A stretch of 60,000 nucleotides of DNA from Antedon mediterranea (GCF_964355755.1 NC_092673.1:21273001-21333000), one strand, 5' to 3'. Shown: positions 12,666 through 27,872, counted from the stretch's first letter. Notes: a model not told the origin generated them from the letters alone. A program made the numbers and translations.

Positions 12666-13290
12666 ATTGCTACATAATTACGGGTCCTATTATAGTATTT
12701 TAGTCCTTTACGGTAAAATAACAATTAGCAATATTTATAACAATTAAAACATTGACATTTGAAGCATGATGTGATATTATTGTCAGTATTAATTAATATT
12801 TGTCGTACGCATGCACAGACTGGATTGTATATTGGTTTTGAAATATCTTATAATAAAACGATTGTGAAAGAGGTTTATCCTATAAGTATTCTATTTAATG
12901 TCCATTGCGTAACTTGCCAAATTAAGTGAAATCTTTTTATTATTATTTAATTCATACTTTCTAAATATTGTTCTCCAATCCGGTTTTTGAAACAAAATGG
13001 TAACCATTGACCTACTATCCTGGTTTATTATCGCCATGTTTTATGAAACATAATTATTGAACATTAATTCACTTAATAATAATAGTAATCTTAATGTGAT
13101 ACCTGTATTTACTTCAGGAAGAATGTATGCATTCCTCAACATACATTTGGTCCTTTTTATGATAGTCAACATTCTCTGATTTTCTGTATACATATGACAC
13201 CATTTCCAGTATCAGATAAAATTCTGTAATACAGCATCACATTGTATCTATATGTTAGGCTATACTAATAGATTACGGTTTGACACAGGT
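12666..13290. other. Intergenic DNA, no gene seen
   Basis: Unremarkable AT-rich sequence, no supported gene, RNA or repeat. Confidence 0.45.
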
Positions 13291-13470
13291 GGCACATGTG
13301 ACATTGTATCACAGAATGTTCCTATAATACTCTACTCTATTTTTGTCTATAATGAGTTTCAATCAGGTTTTCGAGAACCGATGAGTTTTCACGTATACAA
13401 ACTAAAGCTACTTTTATACGATAATATATATTAATAATAATAATATTATCAAGTTTACTTAATAATGTTA
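13291..13470 (+). repeat. Dispersed repeat, inverted copy of 26167..26362
   Basis: Starts with ggcacatgtgacattgta and passes through 'atcacagaatgttcctata', 'gagtttcaatcaggttttcg' and 'tttcacgtatacaaactaaa' to 'ttacttaataatgtt'. The reverse complement of the same succession occurs at 26167..26362 with modest divergence. The open frame at 13252..13434 is a shadow of this repeat. Element type unknown. Confidence 0.75.
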
Positions 13471-14512
13471 ATTAATATAAAATTATGTGGTTATTGATCA
13501 GTCTGGTTGCCTTTCGTAAAACTCACTAAACGTAAGACGGTTAAAATTATATACAAAAAAATGTAAATGAAACGTTTAGTTAAACCATAATTTAAAGTTA
13601 ATAGGAATTAACATATAAGGTTTACGTTTGATTTTATCTACGCCAATTTAACATTTAAAGAGATTACTTAATACAGATCACAATCGTAATATAACTTTAA
13701 AAGGTAGATCATGTTAAAGGCATTGTTTCGCCTTTAAAATGTAATAGGCCTAATGTTGGTGATCTCAACGACGACAGTTAAACAATATTATTTTGATGAT
13801 ATTGATGATGGCGATTATTGATACAATGATTCTTATAGATAACGATTGATAGCGATGATACGTTGATGATAACATCACTTTTTATACGGTACGGTATATT
13901 AAAGGCCAGATGCGGGCAAAAAATTTATATTGATCATACATTCCAATAATTATCGATCTATAGTTTCCCCTATGTTTCATAATTTTTGGGATTTTATTTG
14001 TGTTACACAAGCTTGTTGAAAATAAGCACTTTCTTATCAGTGGGGGGATAGTTCAAATTACACAGTAAAATCTCTATTCTTTTGTACACAAATTTTGTAA
14101 ATAGAGAGGCATTTTAAAAAGCTATGAAAAATAAACGGTGTGGTAAAAAATGTTATCAGATGACTAAATATAGGTAATATAACTTGAATATTACATTTCT
14201 GATATTTTTATTCAACTTCAGATTTTTATTTTCATGCTATAGCAAAAATTATCCACCGTATATCCACCATCTTTTTCCACCATCTAGGGAGTCACCAGAC
14301 ATGTTATTACATTAGGTTAACTACCTAACTACTGAAAAAAAGTCTTCCTGGTTTTTATGGAAGAATTTTGCCAAATTTTGTATTTGACCATATTAAGGGA
14401 AGTTCATGTTTTTTCGTCTCGATTTCTGTTACAAATATTTGATTTATGTACAATTAACCAAATATTATATTTAAAATTCATGCCTGTACCTGAGCTTTAA
14501 AGCTTGGTTCCC
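13471..14512. other. Intergenic DNA, no gene seen
   Basis: Includes a gat-rich patch (13785-13870) of loosely repeated gatgat/gattgat words. No gene is supported. Confidence 0.45.
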
Positions 14513-14720
14513 GCTATAAGAAACAAGGATGTAAGCGCAACGCAGGTGATTTGATCACAAACGATGGATTAGGAATGTCGCTGCATGGTATTGGTCAATT
14601 CTATTGCGTTGTGTCTACAACCTATTTGCGTTACGTCCACCACGTATTTGCGTTATGTCCACTACGTATTTGCGTTACGTCCACTACGTATTAGCGTTAC
14701 CAACAAAGCATTAATGCTGA
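14513..14720. mobile_element. MITE-like element, family B, with short internal repeats
   Basis: Begins with a phrase like tcccgctataagaaac, followed by gtaagcgcaacgcaggtgat. It ends in an array of three to four copies of a roughly 21-bp unit, 'tatttgcgttacgtccac'. The palindromic 'gcgcaacgc ... gcgttgtg' theme and the 'ttgatcacaaacgatgga' middle match the copies at 1353 and 35126. The tandem expansion at the right end is specific to this copy. Confidence 0.55.
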
Positions 14721-15071
14721 ATTATTCTGTATAGTCCTGGCCTGAAATTTCCTCTGGAATATTGTACAATTTTGTTTTTAAATCCGCCATAACCTTTTTC
14801 TTTGGTTAAAAGATACATTGTCAACTAAAAAAAAATTTTAATTTTTTTCTTTAATATGCCATTTTAATGTCACGTAAAAGTTATCCATTATTGACCGAAA
14901 ATTGAATCGAAAAAAAAAAGATTTACTTGAAAAAATGAAAAAAATACTTAAATTGTCTGTCAGACAATTTCGTTTGTCTTATTATAAGTGAAATAATATT
15001 TTTTTTTTTTCTGAAGTGAATAACTTTATTAAAACTGCAAAATTGCCTATTTTTTCATAACTTACTCAATT

Positions 15072-15357
15072 TAAAGATGTATTGTCTCCCAACATCATGA
15101 AATAAAAATGTTTAAAATCAAACTTTGAATAGGTCATTTTGCAATTTGAATGATGTTTTTCACTTCCATAGAGAAAGCAACCTTGGAATAGAATACACAG
15201 TTATGTATACTAAAAAATCATTTTTTTGACAATTTTACTATTTTTTGCTTTGAATTAAATGTTTTCACATAGGCCTATTTTTGTTCTCATTAAAGTGGCA
15301 TACTCAACAACAACAAAAATATTTCGGGGGACAATATATCTTTAAGTGTAATGTGCC
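15072..15357. mobile_element. MITE family C copy
   Basis: Bounded by tttaaagatgtattgtctcc on the left and gggggacaatatatctttaa on the right, which are inverted copies of one another. The interior includes 'aaatcaaactttgaatagg', a phrase also found in the copies at 51242 and 55640. Non-coding. The 300 bp before it contains similar T-rich phrases and may be a decayed second copy. Confidence 0.65.
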
Positions 15358-15589
15358 AACCGCGTATTTGTACATCAATTGGCCTAATAAGAAAACATAT
15401 TTCACTCATAATTTACTATCTATTTTATCCTAAACAATGAAATAAAGATAAGAATTTGTATCAATAGACTTGTACCCAACTCTGACTTTTATATCAAGCT
15501 GAATTTCAGATTACACTACATTAGAATCCCTATCAAGCGGACACCCGAAGTGTCCCAAAAATGAGCGAGTGTCCCCTTAAAATGTGGGT

Positions 15590-15905
15590 GTTTCATAAAG
15601 GGGTCGTGTTAAATGACCCTTTATTTTGTTGACAAGAAAATGTCCCCTTATATAGGGATGTCAACTAAAATAGGATTGTCCAAAAGAAGGAGTTCTCCTG
15701 AATATAAAGGGGTCGTATTAAACGGCCCTTTATTTTTATGACAAGAAAATGTCCGCTTAATAGAGATGTCAACTAAAATAGGGTTGTCCAAATAAAGTAG
15801 TTCTGAATATAAAGAGGTCGTATTAAATGGCCCTTTATTTTGTTGACAAGAAAATGTCCTCTTAATAGGGATGTCAACTAAAATAGGGTTGTCCAAAAGA
15901 AGGAA
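15590..15905. repeat. Tandem repeat, about 105-110 bp x 3
   Basis: Three units starting near 15600, 15709 and 15814. Each contains 'ggtcgtattaaayggccctt', 'gacaagaaaatgtccyctta', 'gatgtcaactaaaatagg' and 'ttgtccaaa'. The same flavour of sequence (alternating 'gtccccttaa' words) precedes the array at 15540-15590. The minus-strand open frame here only translates the repeat. Confidence 0.85.
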
Positions 15906-16338
15906 TTCTCATGAACATAATTATTACTGGAATCATTACAGATATATCCATTTCACATAGAAATCAGGACACACGATGTACTTTGTCGAAAATACTTACC
16001 GCGAAGGTGTCCCTAAAATAATGAAGCACATTTATTTAAATTTATTTAACCTATAAAGTACAATTTGAAACGTTATCTTTATCTTTAGTAGGCCTACTAC
16101 TATACATCGGGTTGAAATTGTTTTGTACTTGACAATATCGTAGAAATATAATGCCTCAAAAATAAGACTTACCTTAGTAAAATATTCCAGATGGTAACGA
16201 AAGCAAGACGTTACTGATAATGAAAAGGTGTGTAATATTAAAAGGACAAACTGTGTAGGTTTATCTGCTTTTCTAAGTAATCTGTGTGGAGGTAAATGAA
16301 TGGAAATTATAGTGCGTGGGGCTGCTGCATTTGAAGGC
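15906..16338. other. Intergenic DNA, no gene seen
   Basis: No gene or repeat could be supported. Confidence 0.4.
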
Positions 16339-16437
16339 CTAATTTTTGTCCACTACTTTCAACGTTGGTTTTGAGTCCATTGGGACAGCACCATTGGCCG
16401 TAACCACCGGGCCTGTGTGGGTGTCGCGCTTCCACAC
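16339..16437 (-). pseudogene. Possible remnant of a catalase N-terminal exon
   Basis: On the minus strand a 32-codon stretch ending in TAG reads VWKRDTHTGPVVTANGA followed by VPMDSKPTLKVVDKN. The pattern T-x-NGAP-x-DSK-x-TLKV resembles the early part of animal catalases, upstream of the haem-binding core. An AG lies just before it (attcttgcaag), but no convincing donor or continuation into the rest of a catalase is present, and one extra codon interrupts NGAP. I infer a short exon fragment or pseudogene scrap. Chance resemblance is quite possible. Confidence 0.22.
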
Positions 16438-18888
16438 TTGCAAGAATACTAGGCCTATATAATATTTGTTATGTATACAATTTACTGTAGCAGATGAAAT
16501 AAGTATACTCATGGTTTTAATAACAGAGACGTGGGTGTTCACAGTGTATTTGTTATGTTTGAACCGAACATAATGATCTAAATATGTTGTAAATGAATTG
16601 TTTGTAATTATCACTAATATTAATTATTTCGATGAGACTTATGTTATTGTTTATGCGTTTGTATGTTAATCGTGAACGCAAAATTCAAAATTGCGTTTAA
16701 TTTCCCCATGACACGAGCCCAACATCAAATTCCTCATTGACGGTAAACGCAAAATTCGCGTTTCGTGTTGCGTTTACGTCGGACATTAAACGTAATGATA
16801 TGTTTTTTTGAATGATACCTTGTTTTGTTTCAACTTAGAATTTTCTTTCTAACCTACTATATTTATAGATACTACATAGATGTTGATTTATACATAGGCC
16901 TATTGCCGACTTTGGTTTTTGGCAAGTTATACATAAAACGTGATATCCTGTTTTCTGTATTAAATTAGAAAATAGATTTTTTAAAGTATAACCACAATGA
17001 AATTGAAGATGAATAACACTTTCTATCAATTGTTTTAAAATGATAAAGTCCTACGACCAGTTTCATAATTTCCAATCAGAAAATAAGTTCACTAATCCAA
17101 TATCTTTCTTAAATAAGACTTGAATAGAAAATATTTCAAAATGTATTCTTCGTTCTCCGAGAATTAATAAATAATCATTTTAAGTACTATTGCATCTATT
17201 TTGTGTACAGTAAATGCTCTGTCGGCGTAATCTATTTCCACCCCCTTATCCCGAAAGAAGGAACATTTTGTTATTGAGTATCATATTTATTTTAATTTAA
17301 AAAAATCATCATTTTATTGCAGCACTAAGAGTGTCGTCACTTATGATATGAAGCATAATATAATTTCATTCCCGAAATAGCCTTTAAACTAAAAATTATC
17401 GAGTATAGGCCTACTGAGTGTATTTACCATGTGGGTTGATTAATAAAGGTATTTCATTGAGATGCCTACATCTGATTTTAAAAATTGGTTTAATTAGCAT
17501 GACATATAAAGTGTAGTATACATCTACATCCTATTGGACCGATAAAATAAATTACACACGGTTTCACAGACACTTTTTAACACCGTTGTGTCATATTTGT
17601 AACATTGTCCCACGCAAAATACGTAGGCAAAGGGCCAGTAAACGAATTAACAAACAAATATCACCGCGAATTATATTAAATCTATTTATTTTGGACTGGA
17701 TTTTCAACTATAACGTATAAATAATATTGCATAATGATAATTATCCCTTACATAACATGGTTGACTTGTTTAAATAACACGTGACGATTTCTTCTTCTTT
17801 TTTTTTTCAAACAACGGCCGTGCCTGGTTAATTGTATCTTATAATTATTGATGTATAGAGTAAAGCTTTATATAAAAAGGTGGTTAAGTCATAACTTATG
17901 CAGTATAAGATGTTATGTTTTTGTTCCTGGATTCTCCCTGGCTTTTTCCATCGAGGCTGCAAGACAGTGAATTTAAATTAAAGCCCACAACAAATTATGT
18001 TACGGCTTATCAAATTCCAACCCTCAATGGATTTCTAATCATGTTGTAAAGAAGATATATTTAAGCCTATATAAAATCTACAAGTTGGGGTGTAATATGC
18101 GTCTGATAGAACAGTTATGCTTTCCCTCCATGCATAGTAAATAAGTTATTCGTAATGTGTAGGCCTATAGCCCGCTAAGCTGCTAGAGACTGGTATAATG
18201 TACTCTTTTCTCTGTTTGCATACTGGTCTTTCATATCATCACCACACCATTTTCAAACACAACGAAATATTAAAATAATACAATTGAAACATCATAAATT
18301 ATATTTTAAAATATTTTTTATTCTCAAGCCGAATGCACCGACATGATTTATAGATAAAAGCAGCAATTTTCTAGCCTCCTTGAAACATGGCTTCCTTATG
18401 CAAAAGGTAGCGACAAGGAGATGGTTTAGGCCTACACAAGTGCGACACTAAACGACTAGATAGAGATAGTTACGGGCTAGCCCATTCGAGCTTTTCCCTA
18501 CCACCACTCTGATTACAATAAACTGAAACAGTCTATTAAACTGTTTTTTTTTTAAGAATAAAAGTGTATAAATAACTTAGGTAAATCCACACGAGGATCT
18601 TGGCCAATACATTCCAATGATTTTAGTTTTAAACCATTGTATCTTCACATATGATCTTGTTATATTGTTTATATAATAGCTTATCTATTTACCCATCATA
18701 ACTTCTTTAAATTTCTATATTATATCAAATTCACGAATCATTATAATAATTTATTTGAAATACAGAAATGGTATTTTGTATTTTTAACATCCAAATTAAA
18801 TATGGGTTCTTAACAAAGTCATAGCATATGAAAAACAACGACATGTATAAATTACTAAAAATTATATCAATAAATTATAGTTATTTGT
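16438..18888. other. Intergenic DNA downstream of the EGR gene
   Basis: No gene is supported. At 16640-16800 there is a cluster of 'aacgcaaaattc' words and their inverses, possibly a decayed palindromic element. A patch at 18960-18985, just beyond this stretch, is a tatata microsatellite. The remainder is plain AT-rich DNA. Confidence 0.45.
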
Positions 18889-18904
18889 TTTATTACAGTT
18901 TATT
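18889..18904 (-). terminator. Candidate polyadenylation signals of the EGR gene
   Basis: Read on the minus strand, AATAAA occurs at 18894-18889 and 18904-18899. These are the first AATAAA hexamers I find downstream of the EGR stop codon at 19726-19724, which implies a 3' untranslated region of about 0.8 kb, plausible for this gene family. Placement is inference from the hexamers only. Confidence 0.4.
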
Positions 18905-19723
18905 TCAGTTAGAAAAAGTTCATATAATTATATTCAACATATCAAATGATGAATGTTCTGTTTGTATATATATAATATATATCTTATTATTGTAAAAACA
19001 TTTCTTGTATTAAAAATATTTAGAATGATGGCCAAAAACATCAAAACAAGTATAGAAACAGTTGAATACTGTTATGTTAAGTAGGACCTGCCCACACAGA
19101 CGTATGGATAGGATTTTAGCTTTAGAAAACAAACCCCCGTATATCGCCATGATTCGGTCGATGCTCTTAGCGCTAAGAAAGGGTTAGAAAATGAAAAGAA
19201 ATCAATTATTAAAGGATGCAGCGTGTGATAGGAGAAGAAGACAGTTAGCAAAGATACCTCTAATATAATAATTTTCTACCAAAAATAAGCTTCAGTTGCA
19301 ATTATTGCAGCTTTTAAAAAATGTATTCGTATGCTTATTTGACAAGGCGATTGCCATTGTCTAAGTCCTTTCTACCGAGTCACCGGCATGGCGCTCATGT
19401 AGCTTCCTACGTATAGTAGGATGCCTAGATAATTCTAGGTATATAGTCAAAAATACAAGCCTAATTGAAAGGCTTCATAGTCCGCTGGTATATATCAATA
19501 TACCGAATATTGTTTAGACCATTCAATTAAGAAGGCTAAGCATAGTCCAACACAAGTGGAATTCCATTACAAATGTATTCACTTGGAAACAAATAGCAAA
19601 AAGACATAATTTCATTTCGATAATAATTGACACGATAACACTGTAAAGCAGTATATTTCCAAATATTACACACAATAAAAACAGCTGTTTCGATTTCTTG
19701 TAGGCTATATAATATCCCAGTAT

Positions 19724-22070
<2,347 letters not shown>

Positions 22071-22245
22071 ACGTGGGTAGTTTAGAAGAAGGTGGGCAGG
22101 CTTTCGTCCTCCAAAATTAATTATTTCGTAGAAAATAAACACATAAGTCTAGATTTGTAAGTAGTTTTTCTGTTTGCTACGATTGTTTCCGATCTTACTA
22201 ACCCGAGCTCTACCGAATACCGACTGGTCTTTTTCGGCTCTCGTC

Positions 22246-22258
22246 GATATTTTTATTA
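22246..22258 (-). promoter_or_regulatory. TATA-like element of the EGR promoter
   Basis: On the minus strand the sequence reads TAATAAAAATATC, an A/T-rich TATA-like element about 180 bp upstream of the start codon and about 45 bp downstream of the CArG box. Transcription would then begin near 22220-22230 and leave a 5' leader of about 150-160 nt. Inferred from position and composition only. Confidence 0.4.
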
Positions 22259-22299
22259 AAAGTATTTTACGTTCGTTCTTTCATTGACAAATAGAATGT

Positions 22300-22345
22300 C
22301 CTTATTTGGCAAATCGTGACGTCAATCAAATTTGCATTGACGTCA
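22300..22345 (-). promoter_or_regulatory. Serum/cAMP-response cluster: CArG box, two CREs and an octamer
   Basis: Within 46 bp lie a CArG box CCTTATTTGG (22300-22309), a perfect CRE TGACGTCA (22317-22324), an octamer ATTTGCAT (22330-22337) and a second perfect CRE (22338-22345) abutting the octamer. CArG boxes bind serum response factor and CREs bind CREB/ATF. Vertebrate Egr1 is a classic immediate-early gene driven by both types of site. The cluster is 230-275 bp upstream of the EGR start codon and just upstream of a TATA-like element. The match of motif set to gene family makes a promoter role likely. Confidence 0.75.
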
Positions 22346-24084
22346 ATGGCTTTAGACGAATCACAAAGAAAATACTACGACGAGACCATTTTGACTATAG
22401 GTGAATATAAATTGTTGTTGCTACAGCACACTTATTTAAATATTTAAAACGTAATATTTAAATGAAAAGTATTTATGAATGTTTGTTTATTTCATTTATT
22501 TTACAGTTTTGAAATGTTAAAAAATGTCTCCAAATAAAATATTAATAGTTTTTAGTGTGCCGTACACGTTTAGACTAGCTATACTTCAGGTAATGTAATC
22601 TTCCCCATTTAGAAGTACAGTAGCAGGCACGTCCGGAATTTTATCCAATCAGAAGGCTGAATGATAATAACTTCCGACAAACATCACATACATTAAACTA
22701 CGTCATTGTCTGGCACGCCTAGTGTGTAAACAAGGCTGTCGGTAATCCGAGAGTACGAACGTGCTTACGTTTACGGAAATCACCATATTTGGGCAAAACT
22801 TGGCTTGAGATTTGCCCGAAGTCTACTCGGCTGTACTCGGTTGTAAAATCCAACATCCTCAAGTTAGCATAAACGAATTGAAGGACAATTAAATTAGCAT
22901 AAATGGGAGGTGTAAAGCTACCGGTTGTAATTTACATTTAAGAATAAATTAGTTGAATACTTCCGACGGGTTTGTGTTTAAAATTACCCTGTATACAAAC
23001 TTCTTTCAAGACCTTTACCATTTACTATAAAATAGGAGGTTTGTTTTGAAATCGTACCAGGACTTTATAAATTGTAATAGATAGATAAAAACTTTATTGA
23101 TATACAAATTGATGTTGAACAATTCAACAAATTAAGAAAATATATACAACATTACGAATTATATAAGTTATAAACAAGAAAAACAATTACAAAATCTAAG
23201 TATCAATTTTATTATAAATCTTAATGTAAGCCTATGCATATGATATCAGTATAACTTCAGTATAAAAATTAAATTGTTCGATTAAAGTAATATATTTGTT
23301 TTTATTTAAATTCTTATTTGAAATGTACGATAGTCAGTCAGGTGCGTTATACCAATGTCTTGTAATGTACCGTAACCAGTCCTTTAGAGGAGGCATTTTT
23401 CTGACACCGCATTACATACACTGAGGTAATGGAAGTAAATTCGCGATTGAAAGCAGGCAGGGAAATCCCCTTTTTGGTAACTTTCCGTACTGATTTTAAA
23501 TAGTTGCTCTCCTATCCATAGAGGTCGTTAAGGATCGTACAGGCGCTCCTTAAAAATGTTGAACTGCTTTACTTATACCATGGAGAAATTTACCAACGCT
23601 TATTAATTTTATACTGTACGCTTTGATTATATATAGATCTTAACTCAAAGAGGTTTATAATTAACCTGAGTGGGTACAGATTCAGCCAAAATTCATAATT
23701 GTAGCGTATAATCTCTATGCCGTATTTATGAATAAACAAAAGGGCGTATGTAAACATTTAAACTTTTTTTATTTTTAGCTCCCGTGCGACCTTTTTATTT
23801 GGAAATCAAAATAGGAGATAAACCACTATCAACATAATGTTTGCTTTGGCGCTAAGTACACACGACAAACAGCATTCCAGGCCTTTCAGTTGTTGAGCAA
23901 CACAAAAGATACCCACAGGCAAGAGAACTTTTTTTAACTTAAAGTATTATACACATGTACTACCTACATTATTAGTATTACCATGTTCTTTTTGTGTAGT
24001 ATGTATTAGCCTTTGAGCAAACCGACATTAATACGATACTATAATATAGTGATTATCAGACGATCCCACAGGCATGGTCTACGT
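22346..24084. other. Upstream flank of EGR, no gene seen
   Basis: No open frame of interest. The stretch could hold distal regulatory DNA for the EGR gene, but I see no further motif clusters I would defend. Confidence 0.4.
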
Positions 24085-24535
24085 ATAAAGTGCACTTGTT
24101 TTGTACGACGGTCGCGGTATTATAACTTTTATACAGGAGGAGGTACGCCAAGTATTGTACGTCGGTCGCGATAATATAACTTGTATACAGGAGGTAGGCC
24201 TACGTCAAGTATAAAGTTCCTGTTTTGTACGACAGTCGGGGTATATAACTTGTATACACTAGGAGGGAGTAGACTTGACCCAAGTCTGTATAGTTATTTC
24301 GATGTTTGTCTGAACCTGAAATCGGGCCTGAAATAAGATAAAGTAGTATACGTATGAAACGCCATATGTGCCAAAATATTTATCTTTTAACTAATATTAA
24401 GTAAAAACTCCGTCTGGAACCCAGACTAGAGGAGGGAGGTACAAATATTATAAAGTGCGCTTTTTCTTTTTTTCGCGGTAATATAACTTGTATACAGGAG
24501 GTACGCCAAGTATATAAAGTTCACCATCCAGGAGG
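24085..24535. repeat. Degenerate tandem repeat, about 65-75 bp units
   Basis: Three adjoining units (about 24085-24262) and a fourth (about 24452-24535) share 'gtayaaagt', 'tgtacgacggtcgcgg', 'tataacttgtatacaggagg' and 'tacgccaagtat'. An unrelated insertion or diverged sequence of about 190 bp separates the fourth unit. Non-coding. Confidence 0.75.
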
Positions 24536-26166
24536 GGCTAGGGTATTATGAAGGTTGGACGGCCATGGCACAGTAGTAAGAACATACAATAGAAGGAGAC
24601 ACGCCAGAAGGTTCACCCCGGGTGGGAAGTTTCTAGCATACCCGTTTCGAAACAAATGACCCTTTCCCTAAATATGAGAGTTTTCCATCAGTGACATAGG
24701 CCTATAGCGGAAATAATAACCAATATAAAAAGCTGCTACTGTATGAATAACAGGTAGTATAATTTTACAAAAATAACAATCGTTACACAAACTGTATCGA
24801 ATAAATTGTGTATTTGTAGTATTATCATTCATTGTACGTTGTACAGTAAGTAGTATGACTAACATTATTATACCCCTAAATCTACCCTAGAGCAATTCCC
24901 CATGGTAGAATATATCCATAATATTATATTCGTGTCCGTGGCGCCCCGTACCCTCCCTGTGGCTCAACTGCTAAAAGAGCTTGAGGATAAAAAGAAATAT
25001 ATTTTATTAGGTTTTGTTACACCACCAGCGATGATTTGTTGCTTATTGTACTGGTAATGTCCTGTGAAACTATGTTGTAGACCAGTGCATGCATATATTG
25101 ACGTACTGGAGATGGACATTGTGTGTAAAGGAATCATCTAGTCATAAACTTCGGTTACCTGTATACCCCGTTCTAAGTGTGCAAGTATCCCTGTATTATT
25201 CAGTGATGGCGCAAAATCATTTCTCGGTACATGTCATTGATGCCTTTTTTTAAATCGACTTGTACATTATTTAACGAGATTGGCCCTTCAAGTACTAGAT
25301 ACGTAATAATGTTGTAAATTTACATGATGGAAATTAAATGTATTCACCAATGTCGTCATCGAGAGAATGTATTTGTTCGTCCGCGTATTCGAAGAAATAC
25401 TATAAAGATTGAGAGTTGAATCTATTTTTAGCATTAACTCAATTAATATTCATTGATAGCTTTCGTCACATAGCCTTTCGCGCCCATCATACTTTGATTA
25501 ATAACGATATCAATATAGTGCAGTTAGTGTTCTATACAATAACGTTAAGCCGCTACAGGCTTGCGCTCATCTACACCAGGTAACTGATGACGAAAATGAC
25601 GGCAATATACATTAATTCCGACCAGTAGTTGTAGATGCTAATAATAGCAACGATGGCTCTGTAATCAGCTGCGTTGTATTTAACATAATAAGATACTCGT
25701 AGTCGTTGATATTCTAATTTTAAAACAGCATATCCAAGCTGAGAGCAGTGAATTGATTAGCAAACGCAGTGTTCACGTCATCGGTTCATGTAGCCTGTGT
25801 AAGGAGCATCGTCAGACGTACTCGCTTGATGTCATTCCAGCTAAATAGCTGAAAGCAAACCAAGCTATGTACACGAATAGAAAACGATTTAATCATTTGC
25901 ATTGAAAACATTATTTGTAATATTTCGCCGTTGTTGCAATCCAAATGCTGTTTATAGTGGCTTGTGTTTTTTTATACTGTGGAGTCATTCGTAGGAAATT
26001 ACCAGAGCTTCCTCAAGTAGAGCTTTGGCTGGTTAGACGCACGATGCATTTCCTTTACGCGTATAAACCCTCCAATCATTATGACCTGTATTATATCGAA
26101 ATAAGTCTTGTATCGAATTAACTTTTGTATACTAAAACTGTAAGCATACAGTATTTAGGCTAGTTG
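24536..26166. other. Intergenic DNA, no gene seen
   Basis: No supported gene, RNA or repeat. Composition is slightly less AT-rich around 25540-25860, without any open frame. Confidence 0.45.
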
Positions 26167-26362
26167 AACATTATTAAGTAAACTTGATAAGTGTTATTAT
26201 TATTATAAATATATATTATATCGTATATAGAAATTGCTTTAGTTTGTATACGTGAAAACGCATCGGTTGTCGAAAACCTGATTGAAACTCATTCCAGACA
26301 AAATAGAGTAAATCTTACAGGACCATATAGGAACATTCTGTGATACAATGTCACATGTGCCA
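26167..26362 (-). repeat. Dispersed repeat, inverted copy of 13291..13470
   Basis: On the minus strand this follows the order of the copy at 13.3 kb, from 'ggcacatgtgacattgta' to 'acttaataatgtt'. It is immediately followed at 26371 by a family A MITE. The two may have been joined by insertion of the MITE next to the repeat. Confidence 0.75.
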
Positions 26363-26370
26363 CAATCTAT

Positions 26371-26508
26371 TAAGCTCTGTCTACACTATCAAACTAGTTT
26401 GACAAAAAAGTGTGATGTGCCCAAATATGGTAGTAATATGCCCAAATATGGTGGTGATGTGCTCAAATATGGTAGTGATATGCTTAAATATGAGTGATAT
26501 GACATCAA
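26371..26508. mobile_element. MITE family A, right-truncated copy
   Basis: Begins with taagctctgtctacactatc, then 'aaactagtttgacaaaaaag', then four variants of 'gcccaaatatggtagtgata'. The right inverted end found in the copies at 5642 and 41078 is absent. Non-coding. Confidence 0.65.
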
Positions 26509-27872
26509 AAAATAAAATTGCAGAAATGTAGAAACATTTTACATTTATTGTTATATTTATTCAATAATGTTTATTATATTGTTGCTCCATTGTAGGCCTA
26601 CTAATCAGATGTTTCAAACCGTGCATTAGGATGTCCTGAAAAGAGATGATTGAAACATTCGTTTCAATTTAAAATTTGACGAACATAAAAAACGCAAACA
26701 AATTAAAAACATATACCAGCTAAAATACGTTGGTACTACATCATAGCATGTAACGTGCTCGGGTACCCCATCCATACTCCTACTTTTTTATAATTTAGAC
26801 TTTAAAAAACAATCCTCATTAAAATTAACTTTAGGCCCTAACACACAAAGTTTTATTCAATTCAATTTAATTATTTTATTCCGTCAAGCACTCTGGCTTG
26901 AAAATTGTCTTGCTTGAAAATTGTCTTGCTTGAAAATTGTCTTGCTTGTCACGTATATAAAACATTAACAGTATGATAAAATACAAACAGTACGATAAAA
27001 TACAAACAGTACGACACCAAGAGGTATAATACAAAAACAACAAATACAACAATTACATAAAAAGGTTAAAACATGGCAGTAGTAAAAAATATCATAAAAT
27101 GTAGAAAACAGTTATTCAATTATTTTAGTAATAATGTTCATTATCCTAGTACTAGTTCTGTTTTAGTACCCATTTGTGTTCTAAATAACATTTAATAATT
27201 GTCAACACAATGTTATTGCCTTTATGGATTTACAACTGAATGTTCCCGTATTTATTTATAACACCTGAACGAGGAGGAGGAGAATGGGTTGTTGTAAATG
27301 TTTGTGGTAGTTAGGAAAAACAAGGTTTAAAAAACAAATAATACATGTCGTTGTTTAGAATGTTTATTTCCCGACAAACTATAACCTGAACAGTCTTACC
27401 TTTTGGCCTACCCGATCTCCATGTTTGTGTGTATATAACTCACAATTTTTACCAATGGATTTAGCGTTCGAGATTTGACTGGCCTGTGAAACAGGATGTT
27501 CCGGTTCTACCATATTCAGTGAGATACTTCAGTATTTTGTGGTTTCGGTTTTGTGTACGTCAATGTTTATTATCATCCGTTTGCATCATTTAGACGATGA
27601 TGATGGTGGTGGTTTTCAAACGATACGGCCATGGCACGCCTATCTAGTAAGTATCACAGTGGTGGAGGGTTTTGAAAGGAGGAAGGTGGATGCGGGCTCA
27701 AAAATAGTAAAAATGTAGTACAGTAGGTCTGAAATTAGATTATCTTTGTTGAGCCACCTATTCATAGATTCTCTGTAAATGTATCTCCACATTATGCGCA
27801 TTATCTGTCCAGTTTTAGGGCTAAGGTTAAGCTTATAGCCCATGGTAGGCCTGATAGGCCTACTGTTACGAG
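26509..27872. other. Intergenic DNA with a 17-bp triplicate
   Basis: At about 26893-26950 the unit 'cttgaaaattgtcttg' occurs three times in tandem, and just downstream 'acagtaygataaaatacaa' occurs two to three times. The rest is unremarkable. The minus-strand frame at 27640..27876 is not supported. Confidence 0.5.

Noticed and set aside
15648-15896. 82-codon minus-strand frame with internal repeats
   Set aside because: It is a shadow of the 105-110 bp tandem repeat and has no supporting context.
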